DNA of 64,000 nucleotides from Candidatus Vecturithrix granuli (GCA_000739535.1 DF820464.1:242717-306716), one strand, 5' to 3'; positions 27,284 to 36,047 are shown, numbered from the stretch's first letter. A program made the numbers and translations. Notes: generated by a model not told the origin, from the sequence alone.

Positions 27284-27691
27284 ACCTATATCCTCCTATT
27301 GACATGTAGCACGAAATGACAATTTCGCGCATAAATTTTTCTGATTTGTAGTTCCGGATTCAGGCGGAACTACTTACTACAGTGAGAACCACGAACGAAA
27401 CAGGAGAACTCGCTAAAACGAGAGCTATGAACGCAGATTTTTTTTATTCTTTCCAGACATCCCCCCTTCCCCAAAATACAAGATGAAGCCAATAATTCCA
27501 TTCTTTCGTCGAATACGTCAATCTGCGGATGGTCTCTGATCTCATGTAATGCAGTACATTGTCAAGATTTATCTGATAGATTCGTAGTTCCGCCTTCAAG
27601 CGCAAGAATTGGCTCAAGCGAGAACTACGAACTCTTAAGAATTCCTGTCCCAGGGCAGTAGTAGTTACTTTTTTGAGACATGTGAAAAAGA
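27284..27691. other. 408-base gap upstream of dctP with repeat fragments
   Basis: It holds short relatives of the GCGAAA family (27303-27332) and of the GTAGTTCCG type (27349-27380 and 27580-27633), and a TACATTGTCAAG motif at 27555-27566 shared with the operator pair at 4356-4488. No gene is supported; a minus-strand frame at 27444-27695 is repeat-laden. No sigma-54 promoter is visible here. Confidence 0.5.
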
Positions 27692-28735
27692 TCAAGAGAA
27701 TTTTTTTGATGTTGACGCTAATTGCGCTGCAATTTCAATGGCCTGAATCATGCTTTCCGGGTTAGCGCGGCCTTCGCCGGATTTGTCAAAGGCGGTGCCA
27801 TGATCCACTGACACGCGAATAATCGGCAGGCCGCAGGTAATATTCACGCCTGAGATCGAACCCCAGGTGTCGGTTTTTTGATCATACTGAAACCCTTTCA
27901 ATTTGGTCGGAATATGCCCCTGATCGTGATACATGACCACCACAATGTCATATTGCCCGCCGGCCATTTTAGAAAATACGGTGTCGGCCGGAATCGGGCC
28001 TTCGACTGTCAACCCTTCCTGAAGCGCCTGCTGGATCGCGGGAATAATTTCGTCAATCTCTTCCCGGCCAAATAAGCCATTTTCTCCGGCATGCGGATTC
28101 AACCCGGCCACCGCAATTCTCGGCGCGGCAATTCCTAAAGAGCGAAGGGTGTCGTGGGCCAATCGAATCACACGGTGAACCCGTTCTTTTTTGACGCGAT
28201 TACAGGCTTCTCGTAAAGCGACATGCGTGGAGACGTGGATCACCCGGAACTGTTCGTGCATCAACATCATAGCGTAATCTTTGGTATTCGTCAATTTGGC
28301 GTAGATTTCTGTGTGTCCGGCGTAATGAAATCCGGCGCGATTAATCGCCTCTTTATTAATCGGCCCGGTCACGGTGGCATCAATTTCTTTGGCCAGGGCC
28401 AGTTCAATCACTTTTTTGACATATTCGAAGGAGGCTCGTCCGCATTCAGTTGAGATCTGTTGATAAACGATCGCTGCACCATCAATATTTTTTAAATCCA
28501 GTACATCAAGCGTCCCAACTTCATAACGCCCTTCCTGCGGCGAATTCACCGGATGAATGTTCAGGGTCAACCCTGAGAATTTGACTGCCGCCCGCATCAT
28601 TTCAGTTTCTGCCACCGCCAGGGGGCGGCAAATTTCATAAATCTCAGGCAAAACCAGAGCTTTGGCCGTAATTTCCGGCCCCACGCCGGCCGGGTCACCT
28701 ACGCTGATTCCAAGTAACGGTCGTTGTTGTTTCAT
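27692..28735 (-). CDS. pdxA2: PdxA2-type 4-phosphate dehydrogenase (D-threonate 4-phosphate dehydrogenase)
   Basis: The 347-residue product is a PdxA-family dehydrogenase: LGISVGDPAGVGPEITAKAL at the N-terminus, ATVTGPINKEAINRAG, FHYAGHTEIYAKLT, the metal-site regions GLNPHAGENGLFGREE and MYHDQGHIPTKLKGF, and RVSVDHGTAFD. Housekeeping PdxA makes a pyridoxal precursor, whereas PdxA2 paralogues next to DUF1537 kinases oxidatively decarboxylate D-threonate or D-erythronate 4-phosphate to dihydroxyacetone phosphate. The genomic partner favours the second role. GGGAGAA lies before the ATG. Confidence 0.88.
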   Translation of the reverse strand: MKQQRPLLGISVGDPAGVGPEITAKALVLPEIYEICRPLAVAETEMMRAAVKFSGLTLNIHPVNSPQEGRYEVGTLDVLDLKNIDGAAIVYQQISTECGRASFEYVKKVIELALAKEIDATVTGPINKEAINRAGFHYAGHTEIYAKLTNTKDYAMMLMHEQFRVIHVSTHVALREACNRVKKERVHRVIRLAHDTLRSLGIAAPRIAVAGLNPHAGENGLFGREEIDEIIPAIQQALQEGLTVEGPIPADTVFSKMAGGQYDIVVVMYHDQGHIPTKLKGFQYDQKTDTWGSISGVNITCGLPIIRVSVDHGTAFDKSGEGRANPESMIQAIEIAAQLASTSKKFS

Positions 28736-28750
28736 GCTGTGTGTTCTCCC

Positions 28751-28838
28751 ATGAAACTACACGGATTGTATGTAGGGAGGATTGCATAGCGATACACCTC
28801 AAATCTATCCTCCCTACATGAAATCCATGTAGTTTTAT
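28751..28838. repeat. Palindromic element, GAAACTACA-GGATT family
   Basis: ATGAAACTACACGGATT and TGTAGGGAGGAT are mirrored by ATCCTCCCTACA and AATCCATGTAGTTTTAT. It separates the kinase and pdxA2 genes. A second copy is at 46771-46882. Confidence 0.8.
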
Positions 28839-28859
28839 TATTTCAACCGATTTAAATTT

Positions 28860-30182
28860 TTATGCTGAAGGCACAAGATGTTGAATTAATTTATACAAAG
28901 TCTCTTCATCGCCAAAGCCGCCGGCTTTGGTGACGATGTTCAACTCGAAACTCCCCCGATATTGTCCGACTGACAATGGAATGCCCGGCAGCAGTTCGGC
29001 AACGATGTTGAGATGATCGATCTGTAAAGCAGAACAGACGCCGATGGCGGTATCGCCGCCGGTCAAAATCAAATTTTTAATAGGGTGAATATCCATGATA
29101 CGGGCTATCAATTCACCGAAAAATGTTCTGATGCTTACTTCCAGGGTGCGAAAATCTCCTGACATTTGGGCAAGTAACGCCTGTATCGCCTGTGTGGTGT
29201 GATAGCGCGGGTCAGGATACAACAGGGTATGATTTCCCTGTTGAAGCGCACGAACAACGTCAACCGTCGTTTGTTCTAAGAGAGCCTCGCGTTGACTGAA
29301 AATTCGGGCAACATCAATCACACATGCATAGACTTCCAGATTTCTTTGTAAATAGGCGATTTGCTGTTGCACGATTGAGCGCCGGGTTCCGCTGACAATA
29401 CAGACTGGCGCTGAAAACTTTTGCGCTGGCGGATGCAGGCGGCGATGACCATTGTACATAGTTGAAAGGGAGTTCGCCAGTCCGGCCGAACCAGCATAGA
29501 GAATGGATCCTTCATACTTGAAACTGCCCGCCAAGATGTCTTGCAATTGAGCATCATTCAGCGCATCAATCACCAAGATCTTTTTTTCGGTGTTCGCAGC
29601 TTCGCGGATGTTGTCCAGAATAGCCTGTCGCCCCTTAATTACTTCCCGCAAATCAATTCTGGCGATCGGAAATGTCGTATCAGTCTGAAGTGAGGATGGG
29701 ATAAATGAGGCATCTTCCGGGGTCAAATTACCGCTGTAATACTCACTTAATCCGAGAGGTTGATCCTGCACGATCAGATAGCCGCCGACAGTGATTCGTC
29801 TGGCCTGGGGAAAGGAGGGGGTAAACACGCACACATCCTTGTGCAGCAGACGCATGCATTCATCCAATTCCACTCCGATCCGGCCGCGTAAGGTCGAATC
29901 AACTTTTTTATACACAAGATCCTCAGGTTTGGGACGAAGCGATTCTAATACAGAACGAATACGAATACGGGCGGTGGCGTCGTCAGCCTCACGAGTTTCC
30001 GTATCAATCACCAGGACATCAATCGCCCCTTGCTGCAGGGTGTTCGCTAATTCTTTTAAGTCTGCGGGATGCTGAAATTGGGTTTCAGATAGAATGACGA
30101 CATGTGTCGTATAACCTTGTTTGGAAAATTGCACGCCCGTATCGTTCGCGCCGGTTAAATCATCTGCAATCACGTAAATCAC
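28860..30182 (-). CDS. dtnK: DUF1537 four-carbon acid sugar kinase
   Basis: The 440-residue protein opens with the substrate-binding signature IADDLTGANDTGVQF (about residues 5-19) and contains KVDSTLRGRIGVELD, CVFTPSFPQARR, LYAGSAGLANSL, VSGTRRS and the nucleotide-binding GGDTAIGV and KAGGFGDEETL of DUF1537 (SBD_N plus NBD_C). These kinases phosphorylate D-threonate, D-erythronate or L-threonate at O-4. With PdxA2 beside it, D-threonate is the best match (DtnK). Translation starts at GTG with AGAGGAG eleven bases upstream. A sigma-54 promoter lies 74-90 bases before the start. Confidence 0.88.
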   Translation of the reverse strand: MIYVIADDLTGANDTGVQFSKQGYTTHVVILSETQFQHPADLKELANTLQQGAIDVLVIDTETREADDATARIRIRSVLESLRPKPEDLVYKKVDSTLRGRIGVELDECMRLLHKDVCVFTPSFPQARRITVGGYLIVQDQPLGLSEYYSGNLTPEDASFIPSSLQTDTTFPIARIDLREVIKGRQAILDNIREAANTEKKILVIDALNDAQLQDILAGSFKYEGSILYAGSAGLANSLSTMYNGHRRLHPPAQKFSAPVCIVSGTRRSIVQQQIAYLQRNLEVYACVIDVARIFSQREALLEQTTVDVVRALQQGNHTLLYPDPRYHTTQAIQALLAQMSGDFRTLEVSIRTFFGELIARIMDIHPIKNLILTGGDTAIGVCSALQIDHLNIVAELLPGIPLSVGQYRGSFELNIVTKAGGFGDEETLYKLIQHLVPSA

Positions 30183-30255
30183 GGGGACTTTGCTCCTCTC
30201 GCCTGAAGCGGAAGTTGTCGTTACGAACTTACAGCATTATTCATTAACATTTTAT

Positions 30256-30272
30256 AGCATATTCTATGCCAA
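30256..30272 (-). promoter_or_regulatory. Sigma-54 promoter of the threonate operon
   Basis: On the minus strand the site reads TTGGCAT-AGAAT-ATGCT, matching TGGCAC/T-N5-TTGC in all four invariant bases and their spacing. The predicted transcript begins about 60 bases before the kinase GTG. The upstream gene encodes a GAFTGA-type sigma-54 activator. Confidence 0.8.
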
Positions 30273-30371
30273 TGTTGCTTCCAAAAGAGGATGCGGCTGG
30301 ATTGGCAGGGAAAAAGCGGCATCAGGCGCAGAAAATCTTCTGAAAAGGCGGACAGAGGTGTTATTTATCTG

Positions 30372-30427
30372 TTTCAATTTGAAATATCAACATGGGACTG
30401 CAATGCTTTAATATGAAACATGTTTCA
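30372..30427. promoter_or_regulatory. Two palindromic upstream activator sites
   Basis: TTTCAA-T-TTGAAA (30372-30384) and TGAAACATGTTTCA (30414-30427) are both perfect inverted repeats built from the same TGAAA half. Their centres are about 42 bases apart, close to four helical turns, so both face one side of the DNA. They lie roughly 100-150 bases upstream of the -24/-12 promoter, the usual position for activator binding. Confidence 0.7.
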
Positions 30428-30467
30428 ATATAAACCTGAAGGTCATCATTTTAAAGTAAAAATCAGC

Positions 30468-32408
30468 TCAATCTTTCAACTTGCGCCAGAGAGTCGTTCG
30501 ACCGATATGCAGGCGGGCGGCCGCGGCAAGCTTATTGCCGGCTTCTTCCTCAAGCACCTGTTGCAGAATCATTTTTTCAATCTCTTTCAGGCTGGTCTGA
30601 GGCGGAATGGAAAGTGTCCTGTTTTGAGAAAAGCCTGCCTGAAAAACCGGCGCAGATGGTATTTCAGGCAGATAACCCCGTAAGGATTGCATCACGTCCT
30701 GAATTAAGCCTGGCAGAATGTAGCGTTCGCGGGTTCTGACCATCAGACGTTCAACCACATTTTCCAATTGACGAATATTCCCGGGCCAGCTATAATGCTT
30801 CAGCATCTCGATGCCTTCCTGAGAAATGCCTTTGACAATATGATTTACTTTCTGCGAATATTTTTGAATGAAGAAATTGACCAACAAAGGGATGTCTTCA
30901 CGACGATCTCGAAGAGGCGGAAGGTGAATATTGAGGACGTTAATGCGATAATACAGGTCTTCGCGAAAAATTTTGTCATCCACTGACTGCGAAAGATTTT
31001 GATTGGTCGCCACGATGATACGCACATCAACGGGTGTGATGCGGTCGTCGCCTAATTTACGAATTTTCTTTTCCTGAAGCACCCGCAGCAGTTTGGCCTG
31101 AATGCCTTTTGGAATTTCACCGATTTCATCCAAAAAAATCGTGCCGCCATGTGCCTGTTCGAATAATCCGGCGCGTCCTTGTTTTCTTGCGCCGGTAAAC
31201 GCGCCTTCCACGTAGCCAAACAACTCGCTTTCCAATAAATTCTCCGGCAAGGTGGCGCAGTTGAACGCCACAAAGGGACGATTGCGGCGAGGGCTGGCGT
31301 TGTGAATCGCCTGGGCAAACAGTTCTTTGCCAGTGCCGGTTTCGCCGGAAATCAGAATCGGCAGGTCAATTTGCGCGTAATCTCTGGCTTCTTCTTTCAC
31401 CGGGGTGATCGCAGCGCTTTGCCCCACAATATCCTCAAAGCTATTTTCAGCCGTATAACCTTTGAGCAGCAATTCTTCCCGAATTCTCTGCTCCAAACGC
31501 TGGATTTGCGAGACTTTTTGAAAAGTGACGACAACCTGCACCACCTCATCATTAATCGTAATCGGAATGATATTGGCGAGAATACTGATTTCCCCGACTT
31601 TCACAACCGCCTCACGCCGCTGAATGCCGCTGTGCAGGGTTTCGAGCAAATTCATGCTCGGAAAAATCTGCTGAATCGGGCGTCCGATCACTTTATACGC
31701 TTTCAGACCAAAAATTTCTTCAGCTTTCGGATTAAACGTGTCAATAATTCCATCCCGGTCAATGCTGATAATACCCTCATACGCCAGATCGATCAGGCTT
31801 TTCATGCGTTTGGCCTTTTCCATTTCCTGATGCCGTACCTGGGCCACGCGCTCGGCCTCGAAAATCGCCTGCATCACCGCTTCTTTGCCGGATTTGATCA
31901 GAAAGCCCGCCATGCCTGACTCCTGCGCAATTTTCACCGAAATATGATCCCCGACGACGCAGGTATAACCTTGTCGCTGCAAGACGCGTAATTTTTCCTC
32001 AATTATCTGATGTTGGTCGTGCCATTCTTTCTTGAGCGTGATCATTCCCAGATTCAGGCCTAAAATATCGCCTAAGCCTTCCAGTCCATAGGTGAACGGT
32101 TCGAATCCCGCAATGGCGATGCGTGTCGCCGTTTGTTTGGCCTGGTGCAGGGTGCGGATCACATCGAACCCGCTGATCTGGACTTCAACGACCGGAATGT
32201 CCGTGATTTTTTCCTTGATAGCAATCGCAGTGCCACCACGACTGATCAGCACGTCAAAACCCTGTTCTTCCAGAGCGGCGGCCTGGCGCGCGCCTTCTTC
32301 CAAATCGCCGATGCGAATCGTCAGTTTTTTCCCTGATTCCTGGCAGACCTGGGAAAAGAGATCTCCTAATTCCTGATACGGTGCAATACATCCGATTGAA
32401 TATGACAT
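30468..32408 (-). CDS. PrpR-like sigma-54-dependent activator
   Basis: From the ATG at 32408 the protein has 646 residues. An N-terminal PrpR_N ligand-sensing domain (about 1-175, with DVLISRGGTAIAI and VVEVQISGFDVIRTL) is followed by a PAS domain (about 205-310), an AAA+ domain with GETGTGKE, an intact GAFTGA loop and IFLDEIGEIP (about 330-560), and a Fis-type helix-turn-helix (LAAAARLHIGRTTLWRKLKD) at the end. The same layout as propionate regulator PrpR suggests it senses a small catabolic acid. It is upstream of the kinase, dehydrogenase and TRAP genes and is very probably their activator. The longer frame to 32468 runs into a repeat and is rejected. Confidence 0.92.
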   Translation of the reverse strand: MSYSIGCIAPYQELGDLFSQVCQESGKKLTIRIGDLEEGARQAAALEEQGFDVLISRGGTAIAIKEKITDIPVVEVQISGFDVIRTLHQAKQTATRIAIAGFEPFTYGLEGLGDILGLNLGMITLKKEWHDQHQIIEEKLRVLQRQGYTCVVGDHISVKIAQESGMAGFLIKSGKEAVMQAIFEAERVAQVRHQEMEKAKRMKSLIDLAYEGIISIDRDGIIDTFNPKAEEIFGLKAYKVIGRPIQQIFPSMNLLETLHSGIQRREAVVKVGEISILANIIPITINDEVVQVVVTFQKVSQIQRLEQRIREELLLKGYTAENSFEDIVGQSAAITPVKEEARDYAQIDLPILISGETGTGKELFAQAIHNASPRRNRPFVAFNCATLPENLLESELFGYVEGAFTGARKQGRAGLFEQAHGGTIFLDEIGEIPKGIQAKLLRVLQEKKIRKLGDDRITPVDVRIIVATNQNLSQSVDDKIFREDLYYRINVLNIHLPPLRDRREDIPLLVNFFIQKYSQKVNHIVKGISQEGIEMLKHYSWPGNIRQLENVVERLMVRTRERYILPGLIQDVMQSLRGYLPEIPSAPVFQAGFSQNRTLSIPPQTSLKEIEKMILQQVLEEEAGNKLAAAARLHIGRTTLWRKLKD

Positions 32409-32435
32409 GGCAACTCTACTTCTCGGTAAATCTAC

Positions 32436-32487
32436 GTTCGTAGTTGCCGCTTCAGCGGCGTCATACAACGCTAAAGCGTTTACTACA
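32436..32487. repeat. Palindromic element, CGCTTCAGCG family
   Basis: ACGTTCGTAGTTGCCGCTTCAGCG pairs imperfectly with CGCTAAAGCGTTTACTAC. It is followed directly by another palindrome. Confidence 0.7.
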
Positions 32488-32581
32488 GCAATCCTAAATC
32501 ATTTGTAACATGTCACTTCGACTCCGCTCAGTGACCGGACGGCTGTCGAGCGGAGTCGAGACACAACTAATTTAGGATCGC
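32488..32581. repeat. Palindromic element, arms GCAATCCTAAAT, core 1
   Basis: GCAATCCTAAAT and ATTTAGGATCGC form the outer arms; the inside carries TCGACTCCGCTC and GAGCGGAGTCGA, the core also seen at 1-112. It lies between the PrpR-like gene and the htrA stop. Confidence 0.75.
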
Positions 32582-32598
32582 TATACAAGCCTTTCGGC

Positions 32599-33981
32599 CT
32601 ACTGTCGTTCAAGCGTAATGTAATACCCGCGAGTGCGGCGCTGAATCAGAAAGACCACGCTTGATTTTTGTGCGAGTTTCATCATGGCGTCCTGAAAATC
32701 GTTGAGCGTGTCAATTTGCGCGCCCTCCACCTGACGAATAATATCGCCTGGTTCAATGCCAACGTTTGCGGCAGGGCTATTGGGACGAACTTTGGTGATG
32801 ACCACGCCTTGCTGGGTGCGCAGACGATATTGATAGATGAGATCCTGGCTTATTTCTTCAACGGAAAAGCCAAAATCCTTGTTCGCCATGTTCACCGCCT
32901 GCTCTGCGGAGAAGGCTTCGGCCTGCACCTTGATCGTCAGGGGTTTACCATCGCGCACAAGCGCAAACTTGAGGGCGTCTCTCGCGGTGTATTCCTCGAT
33001 GATGGTGTTATACTCGGCCTGATCGCGTACAGGCTGACCATTGATTTCAACAATAATGTCGCCTTGTTTCAAGCCAGCTTTTTCTGCGGAACTGTCGGGC
33101 AATACCTGCGCAATCAACACACCTTCCGCGGATTGATAATGAAAGTATTGCGCAATCGCCGGGGTAATGTCCTGCACATTGACGCCGATCCACGCGCTGC
33201 GCACCTGTCCGTATTCGATCAAATCATCAATAATTCGGTTGACTTTATCAATCGGAATCGCAAAGCCGATCCCCTGGGCATTGCCATAAATGGCCGTATT
33301 GATACCGATCACTTGCCCCAGGATATTGATCAGCGGCCCACCGCTGTTGCCAGGGTTAATCGGAGCGTCAGTTTGGATAAAGCCTCGGAAAATGCGATCT
33401 TCGTCCACACGAATGGAACGGTCAAGCGCGCTAATCACGCCAGTTGTAATGGTATGCGACAGGCCAAAGGGATTGCCAATTGCAATCACCGGTTCGCCAA
33501 TCATCAGGTCGTCGGAACGCCCTAATTCTGCAATTGGCAGATTTTCAGCAGACGAGATTTTGACCACCGCCAGATCAAAACGCACGTCATCGCCGATAAG
33601 TTCGGCTTCAAATTCACGATTGTCCGTGAGCGTGATCGTAATTTTCGAGGCACGTTGGATGACGTGATGGTTGGTGAGCACGTAACCGCGTTTATCGAAA
33701 ATCACGCCGGACCCTAAGCTATTTTGCTTATACTGACGGCGCGGAAAAGGATCGAGAAAATCGCGAAAGAACTGGTCAAAAAAAGGATCGCCAGAGAACC
33801 CAAGCGAACTCCTGGACTGCACAATTTTTTCGGTACTGATATTGACAACGGCCGGACTAATTTTTTCCACCGCAATGACGGTGGGAGTCCGGCGTAATGA
33901 CGACGTTTCCGCATACACAACGGCAATTGTACACATCGCTATCAGACAACTGATACCAAGACTTTTGCTGAATGTCTTCAT
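32599..33981 (-). CDS. degP: Periplasmic serine protease of the Do/HtrA family
   Basis: From the ATG at 33981 (GGAGGAAAAAGT upstream) the product has 460 residues: a signal peptide, a trypsin-like protease domain with His106 in LTNHHVI, Asp136 in RFDLAVVKI and Ser213 in NPGNSGGPL, then two PDZ domains (about 255-345 and 365-455). It degrades or refolds damaged envelope proteins. A PRRQY-type loop replaces the long Q-linker of E. coli DegP. A frame extending to 34005 exists but has no ribosome-binding site. DUF4416 and YhbY genes lie upstream on the same strand. Confidence 0.94.
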   Translation of the reverse strand: MKTFSKSLGISCLIAMCTIAVVYAETSSLRRTPTVIAVEKISPAVVNISTEKIVQSRSSLGFSGDPFFDQFFRDFLDPFPRRQYKQNSLGSGVIFDKRGYVLTNHHVIQRASKITITLTDNREFEAELIGDDVRFDLAVVKISSAENLPIAELGRSDDLMIGEPVIAIGNPFGLSHTITTGVISALDRSIRVDEDRIFRGFIQTDAPINPGNSGGPLINILGQVIGINTAIYGNAQGIGFAIPIDKVNRIIDDLIEYGQVRSAWIGVNVQDITPAIAQYFHYQSAEGVLIAQVLPDSSAEKAGLKQGDIIVEINGQPVRDQAEYNTIIEEYTARDALKFALVRDGKPLTIKVQAEAFSAEQAVNMANKDFGFSVEEISQDLIYQYRLRTQQGVVITKVRPNSPAANVGIEPGDIIRQVEGAQIDTLNDFQDAMMKLAQKSSVVFLIQRRTRGYYITLERQ

Positions 33982-34049
33982 ACTTTTTCCTCCATTTGTA
34001 AACACTCAAACACTTACACCTTTTTCGTACCTTCGTGACTATGAATTAC

Positions 34050-34601
34050 TCAGATTTTAGACTCTCTCCTCGCGCGCATCTCTTGCAGATACAAGGCGCG
34101 CACCTGTTCGAAAAACCTGATGGCAAAGGGCTGCCGGTAATCAGGATAAGTCCATGCCATAGGATAAAAATTCTTCCCTTTGCAGAGATACGTCAACTCG
34201 GCGTGAATGCCGTTTCCCAGATAAATGCGATGGGAATAGGGTTTGGTGGTCGCCAGCACCATTTGCGCATGGGTGACGTACCCGGGATCAATATTAATCC
34301 GCCGCTGCTCGTTGACCGCATATTCGGCTTCAATCGCGTTTGTTCTGTGTTTGATGTCCGGCAGGGTTTCAACCTGAATCATATCGGCAAAACTGATGAA
34401 TTTCTTTTGCAGCCTTGTTCCCATTTCCCGCTCATAATACGCGCTAAACGCATCAAAGGAGTACAATTCACCGGTCAACTCGCAAGGGCCAAAAATCTGC
34501 CCAAGCCGCTGCTCCACCTCCTGTAACAAATCAAGCTCCGAACTCATCAACGCGGCAATCAATTTCCCTTCTCTGAGAAGCTTTTGCGGATCGAGTCTCA
34601 C
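34050..34601 (-). CDS. DUF4416 family protein
   Basis: This 183-residue protein matches the DUF4416 pattern: KLIAALMSSE at the start, FGPCELTGELYSFD, YYEREMG, RRINIDPGYVTHAQMVLATTK and LCKGKNFYPMAWTYPDYRQP. Its function is unknown. It has no membrane segment. The start is GTG and shares GTGA with the stop of yhbY, so the two are translationally coupled, hinting at a ribosome- or RNA-related process. The family is common in deltaproteobacteria and related lineages. Confidence 0.85.
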   Translation of the reverse strand: MRLDPQKLLREGKLIAALMSSELDLLQEVEQRLGQIFGPCELTGELYSFDAFSAYYEREMGTRLQKKFISFADMIQVETLPDIKHRTNAIEAEYAVNEQRRINIDPGYVTHAQMVLATTKPYSHRIYLGNGIHAELTYLCKGKNFYPMAWTYPDYRQPFAIRFFEQVRALYLQEMRARRESKI

Positions 34602-34921
34602 GCCGCCTCCTCTTGCGAACGCTTCGGCAGTTGAATGCTGCGTTTTTTCGGATCCGGCTGCTGACGGTAAAACATGGCGATGTGCCCGATCATGCCGACC
34701 ATTTCACTCTGCGTGCGCTCTTCGATTTCCTGCGCCAATGCTTTTTTCTGCTCTTTGAAACTGTTAAATTTGACTTTAATCAATTCATGTAAATCCAGGG
34801 CCTCATTGGTCGCCTGAATCAGTTTATCCGTAATGCCTTGTTCTCCGACAATCACGACCGGTTTAAGATGGTGCGCCAGTCCGCGCAGATATGTTCGTTC
34901 TGATCCTTTTAATTGTTTCAT
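34598..34921 (-). CDS. yhbY: YhbY/CRM-domain RNA-binding protein
   Basis: The 107-residue protein is a single CRM domain: LKGSERTYLRGLAHHLKPVV, VIVGEQGITDKLI with the GxxG-like loop, HELIKVKFNSF and an IGHIAMFYR strand. CRM proteins associate with pre-50S ribosomal particles. A lysine-rich tail (DPKKRSIQLPKRS) follows. It is the first gene of a coupled yhbY-DUF4416 pair. Confidence 0.9.
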   Translation of the reverse strand: MKQLKGSERTYLRGLAHHLKPVVIVGEQGITDKLIQATNEALDLHELIKVKFNSFKEQKKALAQEIEERTQSEMVGMIGHIAMFYRQQPDPKKRSIQLPKRSQEEAA

Positions 34922-35074
34922 TTTTCCTTTTTATACAATGTGTATATTAAAACTTCAGTTTTGACACCATTACTTACAACGATTTTATGCAAGAAAATCA
35001 AATCCGTGCCTCCATTTCTTGTCAAGTTCATTCTATCTGAATCTGTGATCAATAGTTCGAACAGTTTTGCACTC

Positions 35075-35303
35075 ACCCCCTCAATCCCCCCGGCAAGCGG
35101 GCAGGGCTGTTAAGTTCTCTCAGGAGTGTGACGTGGTCGTCGCAGCGGCATTTCTGATGCGACGACCACGTCGCACTCCTGGCTGCATGGTGAAAAATTC
35201 TTGAGAACTTCACAGCCCTGCCGCAAGCGGGGGGAAGTCCAGAGAACGGGCATACCGCCAGCTTCCCCTCGCTTGCGGGGGGATAAAGGGGGGAAATACG
35301 GAA
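35075..35303. repeat. Triple-nested palindrome, including arms CAGGGCTGTTAAGTTCTC with core 2
   Basis: The outermost layer pairs CCCCGGCAAGCGGG-type sequence near 35085 with GCTTGCGGGGGGATAAAG near 35271. Next come CAGGGCTGTTAAGTTCTC (35102) and GAGAACTTCACAGCCCTG (to 35220). Innermost, AGGAGTGTGACGTGGTCGTC (35122) pairs with GACGACCACGTCGCACTCCT (to 35180). The middle layer matches 1-112 and the innermost layer matches the core of 9245-9429. The 410-base gap 34922-35331 contains no gene. Confidence 0.8.
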
Positions 35304-35331
35304 AATGTCCAAGCTATTGTGTGATGGCATC

Positions 35332-36021
35332 CTACAAAAAGTCTCGTTCAACGGTTGCGAGCAAATCCTGTTTGAATCGGTACAGGTGGGGCGGACGCCC
35401 ACCTTTTTCAGTCGGCGCTTCAGTTAACACTTTGAAAAGTTCGATCAAGTCAAGTTTGAGCAGTTTTATGCGGAAATTCGCCAGATTCAGTTCATGTCCC
35501 AGGATCGTTTCATAGACCTTATGTAATTCGTCAATGCGAAAAGTTTCCGGCAGAAAGGCCTGTGCGATATTGGTGTAACGGATCTTGCCTTGCAGGCGCG
35601 TGATGGCTGTGGCGACAATCTCCGTATGATCAAAAGGAAGCGCCTCGGACGCAACCTGTATGGCTGATTTCCACTGGATGTCCTGGGGAGGCATTTCCGG
35701 CTGTTGGTGAATCAAGGCCAGATAGGCCACGCTGACCGTTCGGCCGCGCGGGTCGCGGAATATGGCGTCAAACGCCGCGAGCTGTTCGAAATACACACAT
35801 TTCAACAGGCCTTCAGGCCACCCAATTTTTTCAGACAGGGCGCGCTGCGCCGCCTTTGCCAGCGTTTCATCCACCCGCACAGCCACGCCGGGCAGCGCAA
35901 AAATCCCCTGATAGGGTTCTTCCCTGCGGCGATGCAGAAGCACCTCAAGGCGTTCCTGATGAACCCGGAAAACGACCACATCAACGGCGACAATCGGATG
36001 CTCAAGCGCATAAGCTGCCAT
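35332..36021 (-). CDS. NrtR-like regulator with degenerate Nudix domain
   Basis: From the ATG at 36021 (AAGGAG seven bases upstream) the protein has 229 residues. The N-terminal half is a Nudix fold (VDVVVFRVHQERLEVLLHRR, then FALPGVAVRVDETLAKAAQR). The Nudix box is eroded: RE is RA and EE is EK, so hydrolysis is unlikely. The C-terminal half (LPETFRIDELHKVYETILGH, NFRIKLLKLDLI, PPHLYRFKQD) is a winged helix as in NrtR, which represses NAD or pentose genes and responds to ADP-ribose-like ligands. It stands alone here, so its target is unknown. Confidence 0.83.
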   Translation of the reverse strand: MAAYALEHPIVAVDVVVFRVHQERLEVLLHRRREEPYQGIFALPGVAVRVDETLAKAAQRALSEKIGWPEGLLKCVYFEQLAAFDAIFRDPRGRTVSVAYLALIHQQPEMPPQDIQWKSAIQVASEALPFDHTEIVATAITRLQGKIRYTNIAQAFLPETFRIDELHKVYETILGHELNLANFRIKLLKLDLIELFKVLTEAPTEKGGRPPHLYRFKQDLLATVERDFL

Positions 36022-36047
36022 ATATTTCTCCTTTTGATATGGGGTAA

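Noticed and set aside
32668-33525. 285-codon plus-strand frame opposite htrA
   Set aside because: It is a shadow of the HtrA gene, whose catalytic triad and PDZ domains are clear on the minus strand.
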